From NCBI RefSeq assembly GCF_024172165.1, contig NZ_JAMZEB010000002.1, positions 2,873,501 through 2,937,500 of the forward strand: a stretch of DNA of 64,000 nt. The letters run 5' to 3'. The notes under the pieces are model-generated. The model searched no databases. It had not been told where the DNA came from and was given only the letters and a program-made list of their open reading frames with translations. This document shows, piece after piece, positions 48,525 through 55,856 of this stretch (its first letter is position 1; the number at the start of each line of letters is the position of its first letter). This stretch comes from Nonomuraea thailandensis. Lineage in GTDB: Bacteria; Actinomycetota; Actinomycetes; Streptosporangiales; Streptosporangiaceae. Both the position numbers and the translations under genes were made by a program.

Positions 48525-51500
48525 CTACGCGTGGGCCGCCGCCGAGCGGTCCTCGCGCAGCTCCCTGCGCAGCTCGACGGCGCGGTGCAGGTAGCGGGAG
48601 GCCAGCGTGGCACGCCCGGCCGAGCGGTAGAGCTCGCCCAGCGTCTGGAACGTCGCCGCCTCCCCGCTGCGGTCGCCGAGCTGCTGGAAGATCGCCAGGG
48701 ACGCCTGCAGGCGGTCGGAGCCGTCGGACCGCCTGCCGTTGGCCGCCTGCAGCCCGCCCAGGCTCTGCATCGCGTACGCCCCGCAGTGCCGGTCGCCGAG
48801 CCGCTCGAAGATGTCCAGCGCCCGCCCCTGGAACCGCATCGCCTCCTCGGCGTCGGCCTTCATGTCGTGCAGGCGGCCGAGCTGCATCGACACGCATCCC
48901 TCGCGGTGGGTGTCGCCGAGCTCCCTGGCCAGCCGCAGGGCCTCGGTCAGCCACCTGGACGCCTGGTGCGGATCCCGCAGCGACAGGTGGATCCGCCCGA
49001 TCGCCTGCCGCGCGTACGCCTCGCCGCTGCGGTCACCGACGGCCAGGAACATGGCCAGGGCGTGCCGGAAGGAGCCGAGCGCCCGCAGGTGCTCGCCGGA
49101 GAACTGGCTGACCGCGCCCAGCCCGCAGATCGAGATGGCCTCGCCACGCGGGTCGCCGAGCTCGCGGAAGAGCGCGCGGGCCCGCCTCAGCATGTCGCCC
49201 GCCTCGGCGTAGCGGTCCTGGTACAGGCACACCTGGCCGAGGCCGCGCAGCATGGCGGCCTCGCCGCGCCGGTCACCCGCGGCGCGGGCGCTGTCGAGGG
49301 CCAGGCGGTGCGTGAGCCGCCACTCCTCCAGGCGGCAGTGCAGGTCGAAGTAGGGGACGAGGGCGGCGGCGAGCCCCCACGCCGAGGCGGCCAGCCCGGT
49401 GCCGGCGGCCAGCCGCACCGCCTCCACCAGCGACTCGCGCTCGGCCTCGAACCACGACAGCGGGTCGGCGGTGAGCCGGGTGAGCGTGTCGCCCGGCAGG
49501 CTCCAGGAGGCGGGCTCCTCGGGCGTCAGGCTGAACAGGGTGGTGGGCAGGCGGGCCGCGGCGTGGCCGGTGGCGCTGGCCCAGCCGCCGAGCACGCGGG
49601 CGAGCGCCTGCCGCCCGGCCTCGTCGTCCGCGTGCTGCCTGGCCTGGCAGCGCATCAGGTCGTGCAACTGGTAGCGGGGCTGGCCGAGGGCGTCGGTGCC
49701 GGCCAGGCGCAGCAGGCTGGCGTCCACGAGCGAGTCCACGACCGCTTCGGTACGGGCTCGGCCCAGGACGGCGTCGGCCACCCAGCCGGGCACGGAGGCC
49801 GGGCCGAGCAGGCCCAGCGCGTGGAAGGTGGTGGCCGCCTCGCCGGTCAGGCGCCGGGTGCTGCGCTCGAACGAACCGCGCACCTCCAGGTCGCCGGCGC
49901 GCAGCTCGTCGAGCCTGCCGGCCTCGTCGGCCAGCCGCTGCTGGAGCACGCTGAGCGGCCAGTTGGGCCGGCCGGCCAGGCGGGCGCCGGCGATCCGGAC
50001 GGCCAGGGGCAGGTGGCCGCAGGAGTCGAGGATGTCCAGGGCCGCCTGCCGGTCGGCGGCCAGCCGCTGCGGGCCGACGATGCGGCCGAGGAGCTGCTCG
50101 GCCTCGCCGGGCGGCAGCACGTCGAGCTCGACCAGCAGCGCGCCGGGCAGCTCCGTGATGCGCCGGCGGCTGGTGATCAGGACCGCGCAGCCGTTGCCCG
50201 GCAGCAGGGCGCGCACCTGGGCCGCGTCGGCGGCGTCGTCGAGGAAGACGAGCATGGGTTGCTCGGCCAGCAGGGAGCGGTAGAGGGCGGAGCGTTCGTG
50301 CACGGTGGGCGGCAGGGCGGCGTCGCCGACGCCCAGCGCGCGCAGCGCCTCGGCCAGCAGGTCCGCCGGGTCCGCGGGGGCGGGGTCGGTGCCGCCGAGG
50401 CACAGGTGCAGCTGCCCGGCCGGGTAGCCGGACCGAACGGCGTGGGCGCAGTGCACGGCCAGCGCCGTCTTGCCGACGCCCGGGGGCCCGACGACCACGG
50501 CGATCGACGGCGGCCCGTCCGGCTGCCGTTCCCCGGCCGCGAGGGCGTCCGTCAGCGCGGTGACCGCGGTGGCCCGGCCGGTGAAGTCCGCTATGTCGGG
50601 CGGGAGCTGGTAAGGCCGCGGCACACCCAGGCCCGCTCCGGCCTCCAGACCCGCACCCGCTCCCGGTCCCGCTGCTCCCGGCCCCGCACCCAGTCCCGGC
50701 CCCGCACCCGGTCCCGGCCCCGCACCCGCGCCTGCGCCCGGAGCCGGGTCCGGGCCTGCGCCCGTGTCCGGACCGGAGCCCGCACCCTGATCGGCGTCTG
50801 TGACCGCGCCCGGGCTCAGGTCCACCGCTGCCCCGGGGCCCACCCCCGAGCCCAGGCCCGGGCCGGTGCCGAGGGCGGGTTCGTCGAAGTCCTCGGCCAG
50901 GACGCGGGCATGGGCCTCACGCAGCTCCTGACCGGGCTCGATGCCGAGATCGTCCACGAGCTGACGCCGGATGACGGTGTAGGCGTGCAGCGCCTCGGCC
51001 CGCCTGCCGCCACGATGCAGGGCCAGGATGAGCTGCTGCCACAGATCCTCCCGGTACGGATGCTCGCCGATCAGCTCCCGGAGGTCGTCGATGGCGGAGG
51101 CGTGCTCGCCCACCGCCAGCTTGGTCGCGACCAGCTCCTCGGCCGCCCCGAGCCGGGCCTGGGTGAGCGCCCGCAGCCGCGCGTCCCAGGCGGGGCTGGC
51201 GGGCAGGTCGCTGAGAGGTTCGCCGCGCCACAGCGCGAGCGCCTCGCGCAGGTGCGCGGCGGCCTCCTCGGTACGCCCGCCGGCCCGCGCCCTGGCCACC
51301 AGGTCCTCGAACAGCAGCAGGTCCAGCCGCTCCGCCGCCACCTCGACCGCGTAACCGGAGGGGTGGGCGGCGATGCCGGCGCCCGCCGCGCCGAGGACCC
51401 CGCGTAAGGAGCTCACGTACGTGCGCAGGTTGGCCGTGGCGGACGACGGCGGGTTCCCGGCCCACAGGACCTCGACGAGCGTGTCCGAGCCGACCACCTG

Positions 51501-51623
51501 GTTCGCGTCGAGCAGCAGCGTGGCCAGCAGCAGCCGCGGCTTGGGGCCGCCGACGCGAACGCTCCGGTCCGCGGCCCGGACCCGTAACGGCCCGAGGACA
51601 CCGAAGGCTGGTTGATCAACCAC
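48525..51623 (-). CDS. AfsR/SARP-type regulator: OmpR-like HTH, BTAD, NB-ARC and TPR domains
   Basis: 1032 residues from a GTG at 51621-51623 (AAGGAG lies 14 bp upstream, a long spacing). Domains: winged HTH (FGVLGPLRVRAADRSVRVGGPKPRLLLATLLL, about 5-95), bacterial transcriptional activator domain (about 100-245, LFEDLVARAR, HPYREDLWQQLILALHR, YTVIRRQLVDDLGIEPG) and a Gly/Ala/Pro linker of about 90 residues. Then an NB-ARC ATPase (VVVGPPGVGKTALAVHCAH Walker A about 430; MLVFLDDAAD Walker B; LITSRRR) and about ten TPRs to the C-terminus. Likely a pathway-specific or global activator of secondary metabolism or development. No biosynthetic cluster is directly adjacent. A 14-bp palindrome overlaps its start. 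Confidence 0.9.
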   Translation of the reverse strand: MVDQPAFGVLGPLRVRAADRSVRVGGPKPRLLLATLLLDANQVVGSDTLVEVLWAGNPPSSATANLRTYVSSLRGVLGAAGAGIAAHPSGYAVEVAAERLDLLLFEDLVARARAGGRTEEAAAHLREALALWRGEPLSDLPASPAWDARLRALTQARLGAAEELVATKLAVGEHASAIDDLRELIGEHPYREDLWQQLILALHRGGRRAEALHAYTVIRRQLVDDLGIEPGQELREAHARVLAEDFDEPALGTGPGLGSGVGPGAAVDLSPGAVTDADQGAGSGPDTGAGPDPAPGAGAGAGPGPGAGPGLGAGPGAAGPGAGAGLEAGAGLGVPRPYQLPPDIADFTGRATAVTALTDALAAGERQPDGPPSIAVVVGPPGVGKTALAVHCAHAVRSGYPAGQLHLCLGGTDPAPADPADLLAEALRALGVGDAALPPTVHERSALYRSLLAEQPMLVFLDDAADAAQVRALLPGNGCAVLITSRRRITELPGALLVELDVLPPGEAEQLLGRIVGPQRLAADRQAALDILDSCGHLPLAVRIAGARLAGRPNWPLSVLQQRLADEAGRLDELRAGDLEVRGSFERSTRRLTGEAATTFHALGLLGPASVPGWVADAVLGRARTEAVVDSLVDASLLRLAGTDALGQPRYQLHDLMRCQARQHADDEAGRQALARVLGGWASATGHAAARLPTTLFSLTPEEPASWSLPGDTLTRLTADPLSWFEAERESLVEAVRLAAGTGLAASAWGLAAALVPYFDLHCRLEEWRLTHRLALDSARAAGDRRGEAAMLRGLGQVCLYQDRYAEAGDMLRRARALFRELGDPRGEAISICGLGAVSQFSGEHLRALGSFRHALAMFLAVGDRSGEAYARQAIGRIHLSLRDPHQASRWLTEALRLARELGDTHREGCVSMQLGRLHDMKADAEEAMRFQGRALDIFERLGDRHCGAYAMQSLGGLQAANGRRSDGSDRLQASLAIFQQLGDRSGEAATFQTLGELYRSAGRATLASRYLHRAVELRRELREDRSAAAHA
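51609..51622. promoter_or_regulatory. perfect palindrome TGGTTGATCAACCA at the AfsR-type gene start
   Basis: A 14-bp perfect palindrome covering codons 1-5 of the predicted regulator gene. It could be an autoregulatory site or a small hairpin affecting initiation, and it lies in the divergent region shared with the M23 peptidase gene. Chance occurrence cannot be excluded. Confidence 0.35.
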
Positions 51624-51814
51624 TATGACCGCACCTACTCCTTGGCTGGAGGTGTTGCAACCATTGCCGGGTTGAGCCTTTATACCGATTTTGGATGTTC
51701 TTTGTACGCCGTACTCGCAATCTTGACCCCCAGCAAGCGCACGTCGAGAGATCCACTTGATCATGATCGGCGCCGGGCGGGTCCCCGTCCCGGAGCCGTA
51801 CGGAAAGGATCCTT

Positions 51815-52822
51815 ATGCGACCCAGCAGGGTGCTCACGGTGGGGTTCGTCCTGGTGTGCGGCCTCGCCGCCGGCCAGGCCGCCTCCGCCGCCCCGACGCC
51901 GGCCCCCTCCCCGTCCGCCACGCCGTCCGCCACCCCGGCGGCCACGGCGACGACGCCCGCGCCGGACCCGAACGACCCGCCGGACCAGGTCGAGGTGCCC
52001 GAGGTCTCGACGCTGGCCGCGCCGAGCTTCCAGCTCCCCTTCCCCTGCGGCCAGAGCTGGACGGGCAACTCCAGCGCCAGCAGCGCGCACCGCTCGTACG
52101 AGATCGACTTCAACCGCGGCAGCACCGCCAACGCCGACCTCGGCGACACCGTCGTGGCCGCCGCGGCCGGCACCGTGGTCATCTCCGCCCACCAGGGCTC
52201 CGCGAACGGCTACGGCAACCTGGTCAAGATCGACCACGGCGGCGGCTACACGACGTACTACGCGCACCTGAACACGCGCTCGGTCGCCGCCGGCGCCCAG
52301 GTCGCCCAGGGCCAGAAGATCGGCACGCTCGGCAACACCAGCAAGCCGGGCAACAACATCAGCCCGCACCTGCACTACGAGGTCCGCCAGGGCACCAGCT
52401 ACCCGAGCAACGTCCGCAAGGCCGTCTTCAACGGCGTCACCTTCGGCTACCCGAACCAGACGCTGACCTCGAAGAACAAGTGCGGCGGCGGCACCACCAA
52501 CCCGCACACCGCCACGTCGGTCTGCGGCGCCGGCTACAAGGTGATCGACTCGGCCGCCCTCGGCACGGCGGGCACCGCCTACCTGCTCTACAACTCCGCC
52601 AACGGCAACAACTGCGTGGCCACGATCAAGAAGTCGTCGCTGGGCAAGGCCACCGCCACCAGCGCGTACCTGGAGGTGCAGGGCAAGACCCGGGTCACCG
52701 ACAGCGGCAGCTTCGCCTACTACGCGGGCCCGGTGCGCGCCGCGGCGGCCGGCAAGTGCGTCAAGTGGGGCGGCAAGGCGGGCACGGCCTCCTACGACAG
52801 CCCGTTCGAGCACTGCGGCTGA
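51815..52822 (+). CDS. secreted M23 (LytM-type) endopeptidase with C-terminal SapA-like domain
   Basis: 335 residues, ATG with AAGGAT upstream. Signal peptide (VLTVGFVLVCGLAAGQAASAA), P/S/T-rich spacer, then a LytM domain (about 65-215). Zinc ligands are visible in SSAHRSYEIDFN (His and Asp) and ISPHLHYEV (HxH), with the beta-hairpin GNLVKIDHGGGYTTYYAHL. The linker GGGTTNPHT leads to a 110-residue domain starting SVCGAGYKVIDSAALGTAG and ending KCVKWGGKAG...SPFEHCG, which resembles Streptomyces spore-associated protein A. Predicted peptidoglycan endopeptidase, possibly targeted to spore or aerial-hypha wall. The adjacent amidase carries a near-identical C-domain. Confidence 0.88.
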   Translation: MRPSRVLTVGFVLVCGLAAGQAASAAPTPAPSPSATPSATPAATATTPAPDPNDPPDQVEVPEVSTLAAPSFQLPFPCGQSWTGNSSASSAHRSYEIDFNRGSTANADLGDTVVAAAAGTVVISAHQGSANGYGNLVKIDHGGGYTTYYAHLNTRSVAAGAQVAQGQKIGTLGNTSKPGNNISPHLHYEVRQGTSYPSNVRKAVFNGVTFGYPNQTLTSKNKCGGGTTNPHTATSVCGAGYKVIDSAALGTAGTAYLLYNSANGNNCVATIKKSSLGKATATSAYLEVQGKTRVTDSGSFAYYAGPVRAAAAGKCVKWGGKAGTASYDSPFEHCG

Positions 52823-52864
52823 CGCGCGTCCCCCCGAACGAGACTTCCTGAGGAGAGAACCACT

Positions 52865-54301
52865 GTGCGAGCCCGACTGCGCCGCTCAGCCGTGCTGCTG
52901 ACCGGCGCGCTGATCCCCGCCTCGCTGCTCATGGTGAGCCCGGCCGCGGCCACGTCCGCCGACGGCCCCGTGTCCGCGGCGTTCGCGCGGGCGGCCGCCA
53001 CCTACGAGGTGCCGCGCGACCTGCTGATCTCGCTCGCCTACGCCGAGACCCACCTGGACGGGCACGACGGCGAGCCCAGCGCCAGCGGCGGCTACGGCGT
53101 GATGCACCTGGTGGCCTCCCGCACGCTGGAGCGCGCGGCCACCCTCACCGACCAGCCGGTCGCCGAGCTCAAGAGCGACGACGCCGCCAACATCGCGGGC
53201 GGCGCCGCCGTGCTGCGCGCCCTGGCCGACGAGGCGGGCCTGGACGCCGCCGCCCGCAAGGACCCGGCCCGCTGGTACGGGGCCATCGCCCGCTACGGCG
53301 GCGCCGCCTCCGCCGACGTGGCCCGCCTGTACGCCGACACGGTCTACGACCTGATGGCCGAGGGCGTGCGCGCCACCAGCACGGGCGGCGAGAGCGTCAC
53401 GGTCAAGCCGCGCGCCGTCGAGCCGGACCGCGGCGCGTACGCCAAGGCCAAGGACCTGGACGGCCCCAGCACGTTCGCCGCCTCGACGGACTACCCGCAG
53501 GCCGCGTGGGTGCCGGCGAGCACCGCCAACTACGCCGTCTCCAGCCGCCCGACCAGCGACAAGATCGACCGGATCGTCGTCCACGTGGCGCAGGGCTCCT
53601 ACGCCGGGACGATCTCCTGGTTCCAGAACCCGGCCGCCAAGGTCAGCTCCCACTACGTCGTGCGCTCCTCCGACGGCGCCGTCACCCAGATGGTCAGGGA
53701 GAAGGACCGCGCCTTCCACGCCGGTGAGTACAACCGGCGCTCGGTCGGCATCGAGCACGAGGGCTTCGTGGACAACGCCACGTGGTTCACCGACGCCATG
53801 TACCGCTCGTCGGCCGCGCTGACCCGCAACATCGCCGACCGGTACGGCATCCCCAAGGACCGCACGCACATCGTCGGCCACAACCAGGTCCCCGGCACCG
53901 ACCACACCGACCCCGGCGGGTACTGGAACTGGACCACGTTCATGCGGTACGTCACGGGCGGCAGCGGCGGCACCACCAACCCGCACACGCCCGAGTCGGT
54001 GTGCGGCAGCGGCTACAAGGTGATCGACAGCGCCGCGCTGGGCACGGCCGGGACGGTCCACCTGCTCTACAACTCCGCCAACGGCAACAACTGCGTGGCC
54101 ACGATCAAGAAGACCTCGATCGGCACGGCCACCGCCACCAGCGCGTACCTGGAGGTGCAGGGCAAGGCCAGGGTCACCGACAGCGGCAGCTTCGCCTACT
54201 ACGCGGGCCCGATCCGCGCCGCGGCGGCGGGCAAGTGCGTCAAGTGGGGCGGCAAGGCCGGCTCGGCCGTCTACGACAGCCCGTTCGAGCACTGCGGCTA
54301 G
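52865..54301 (+). CDS. secreted N-acetylmuramoyl-L-alanine amidase with lysozyme-like N-domain and C-terminal SapA-like domain
   Basis: 478 residues from a GTG with GAGGAGAG upstream, 42 bp after the M23 gene. Signal peptide; residues about 40-170 form a lysozyme/transglycosylase-like helical domain (VPRDLLISLAYAETHLDGH, SGGYGVMHL). Then comes an Amidase_2 domain (about 210-365): IVVHVAQGSYAGTISWF (zinc His), VSSHYVVRSSDGAVTQMV, NRRSVGIEHEG and IVGHNQVPGTDHTDPG (zinc His and Asp/His). The linker GGSGGTTNPHT and the SapA-like domain (SVCGSGYKVIDSAALGTAG to SPFEHCG) nearly duplicate the end of the upstream protein. The pair would cleave both stem-peptide crosslinks and the amide bond of the same wall. 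A strong terminator follows. Confidence 0.9.
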   Translation: MRARLRRSAVLLTGALIPASLLMVSPAAATSADGPVSAAFARAAATYEVPRDLLISLAYAETHLDGHDGEPSASGGYGVMHLVASRTLERAATLTDQPVAELKSDDAANIAGGAAVLRALADEAGLDAAARKDPARWYGAIARYGGAASADVARLYADTVYDLMAEGVRATSTGGESVTVKPRAVEPDRGAYAKAKDLDGPSTFAASTDYPQAAWVPASTANYAVSSRPTSDKIDRIVVHVAQGSYAGTISWFQNPAAKVSSHYVVRSSDGAVTQMVREKDRAFHAGEYNRRSVGIEHEGFVDNATWFTDAMYRSSAALTRNIADRYGIPKDRTHIVGHNQVPGTDHTDPGGYWNWTTFMRYVTGGSGGTTNPHTPESVCGSGYKVIDSAALGTAGTVHLLYNSANGNNCVATIKKTSIGTATATSAYLEVQGKARVTDSGSFAYYAGPIRAAAAGKCVKWGGKAGSAVYDSPFEHCG

Positions 54302-54318
54302 GAGGGACGGACAGTTCG

Positions 54319-54354
54319 GCGGGCGGGTGCGGGCGCAAGCCCGCACCCGCCCGC
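54319..54354 (+). terminator. strong hairpin terminator after the hydrolase pair
   Basis: Perfect 16-bp stem (54319-54334 with 54339-54354), loop GCAA, beginning 17 bp after the amidase stop. No T-run follows, as is common in actinobacteria. Confidence 0.85.
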
Positions 54355-54410
54355 GGCATGCGGGGCCGGCGCGTACCCCGGCCGGTACGCACGGGCGTGC
54401 CCTCCGGGGA

Positions 54411-54447
54411 TTGACGAGCCACAGCTAAAGGCATTAGCTTACTAGCT
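54411..54447 (+). promoter_or_regulatory. promoter for a probably leaderless mRNA with AGCTAA-N5-TTAGCT operator
   Basis: -35 TTGACG (54411-54416), then -10 near TTAGCT (54434-54439) at 17 bp. The expected transcription start coincides with the ATG at 54448. A perfect inverted repeat, AGCTAA (54423-54428) and TTAGCT (54434-54439), overlaps the -10. The TetR encoded as the second gene is the obvious candidate repressor. Confidence 0.65.
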
Positions 54448-55293
54448 ATGGAGATAAACCGTGAGTTCCTGGACCTCGAAGGCGGCCGGCTCGCCTATGA
54501 CGTGACCGGGCAGGGCCCGCTCATCGTGCTCGCCCACGGCATGGGCGACAACAGGGCGGCCTACCGCGCGCTGGCGGCCGAGCTGGTGGCCGCCGGGTTC
54601 CGGGTCGCGACCACGGACCTGCGCGGCCACGGCGAGTCCAGCACCGGCTGGCCGTCGTACACGCGCACCGACGTCGCCGGCGACCTCCTCGCCCTGATCA
54701 GGCACCTGGGCGGCCCCGCCGTGATCGTGGGCCACTCCTTCAGCGGCGGCGCGGCCACCATCGCGGCGGCCCAGGAGCCCGGCCTGGTCAGTGCCATCGT
54801 CGAGATCGGCCCGTTCACCCGCGCCCAGCAGGTGAACCTGGGCGCGCTGTTCTCCGACGCCCGCTACCGCAAGGGCATGACCCTGCTCATGGGGGCCGGC
54901 CTGTTCCGCAGCGTGGGGGCGTGGAAGCGCTACCTCGACCACGCCTACCCCGGCGCCAGGCCCGCCGGGCACGCCGGGCACGTCGCCGCCTTGGAGGCGG
55001 ACCTGCGCCGGCCGGGCCGGATGGCCGTGGTCAGCCGGATGGGCACGTCCGCACCCACCGACGCGGGCGCCCGGCTCGGCGACGTCCGGTGCCCCGCCCT
55101 GATCATCATGGGCACCCTCGACCCCGACTGGGCCGATCCCGCGGCCGAGGGCGAGGGCATCGTGGCCGGCATGCCGGCCGGGACCGCGCGGCTGCACCTG
55201 GTCGAGGGCGCCGGTCACTACCCGCACGCGCAGTTCCCCGCCGAGGTCGCCGCGGCCGTCCTGGGCTTCCTCGGGGCCGGCCGGCGTGGCTAG
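54448..55293 (+). CDS. alpha/beta-hydrolase
   Basis: 281 residues. Fold motifs: oxyanion region LIVLAHGMGDNRAAYRALAAEL, nucleophile Ser in VIVGHSFSGGAATIAA (about residue 97), acid Asp in ALIIMGTLDPDWADP, and His in VEGAGHYPHAQFP. GHSFSGG is a variant of GxSxG. Could be an esterase, lactonase or haloperoxidase-like enzyme. It overlaps the following TetR gene by 8 bp, so the two form one operon with a predicted autoregulated, leaderless transcript. The hydrolase may act on a compound sensed by that TetR. Confidence 0.88.
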   Translation: MEINREFLDLEGGRLAYDVTGQGPLIVLAHGMGDNRAAYRALAAELVAAGFRVATTDLRGHGESSTGWPSYTRTDVAGDLLALIRHLGGPAVIVGHSFSGGAATIAAAQEPGLVSAIVEIGPFTRAQQVNLGALFSDARYRKGMTLLMGAGLFRSVGAWKRYLDHAYPGARPAGHAGHVAALEADLRRPGRMAVVSRMGTSAPTDAGARLGDVRCPALIIMGTLDPDWADPAAEGEGIVAGMPAGTARLHLVEGAGHYPHAQFPAEVAAAVLGFLGAGRRG

Positions 55294-55846
55294 GGCGGCA
55301 CTGTCGGCCGGCGCCATCGTCGACCTGGCCCTGCGCGTCGTCGACGAGGGCGGGCCCGCGGCGCTGACCCTGTCGGCGGTGGCCGGCGCGGCGGGCGTCG
55401 CCCCTCCCTCGCTCTACAAGCACGTGCGCAACCTCGCCGAGCTGCGGGCGCTGGTGTCCGCGCGGATCATCGGCGAGATCGCCGACCAGGCCGGCGAGGC
55501 CGTGCTCGGCCGCTCCGCCGACGAGGCGGTCCGCGCGCTGATGACGGCGTGGCGGGCCTACGTACGGCGCTGCCCGAACCGTTACGCCGCGCTCGTCCAG
55601 AGCCCCGAGCCGCGCACGGCGGAAGCGGGGGCGCGCCTGCTCACCATCATGTCCGCCACCCTGCGGGCCTACGGGATGAAGGACTCGGCGGCGATCCACG
55701 CGGCCCGCTGCCTGCGCGCGGCCGTCCACGGGTTCGCCGTCCTGGAGGCCGAAGGCGCCTTCGGCCTGCCCGAGGACCTGGAGGAGAGCTACGACCTGCT
55801 GATCCACATGGTGATCGCCGGGCTGCACACCCCTTCGGGCCGTTGA
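55286..55846 (+). CDS. TetR/AcrR-family regulator of the hydrolase operon
   Basis: 186 residues, GTG start inside the hydrolase gene. HTH: AIVDLALRVVDEGGPAALTLSAVAGAAGVAPPSLYKHVRNLAELRALV (about 9-56). C-terminal WHG-like ligand domain (LMTAWRAYVRRCPNRYAALV, ARCLRAAVHGFAVLEAEGAFGLPEDLEESYDLLI). Likely binds the AGCTAA/TTAGCT site at 54423-54439 and represses its own operon. Confidence 0.88.
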   Translation: MARAALSAGAIVDLALRVVDEGGPAALTLSAVAGAAGVAPPSLYKHVRNLAELRALVSARIIGEIADQAGEAVLGRSADEAVRALMTAWRAYVRRCPNRYAALVQSPEPRTAEAGARLLTIMSATLRAYGMKDSAAIHAARCLRAAVHGFAVLEAEGAFGLPEDLEESYDLLIHMVIAGLHTPSGR

Positions 55847-55856
55847 CGGCGCCGCC

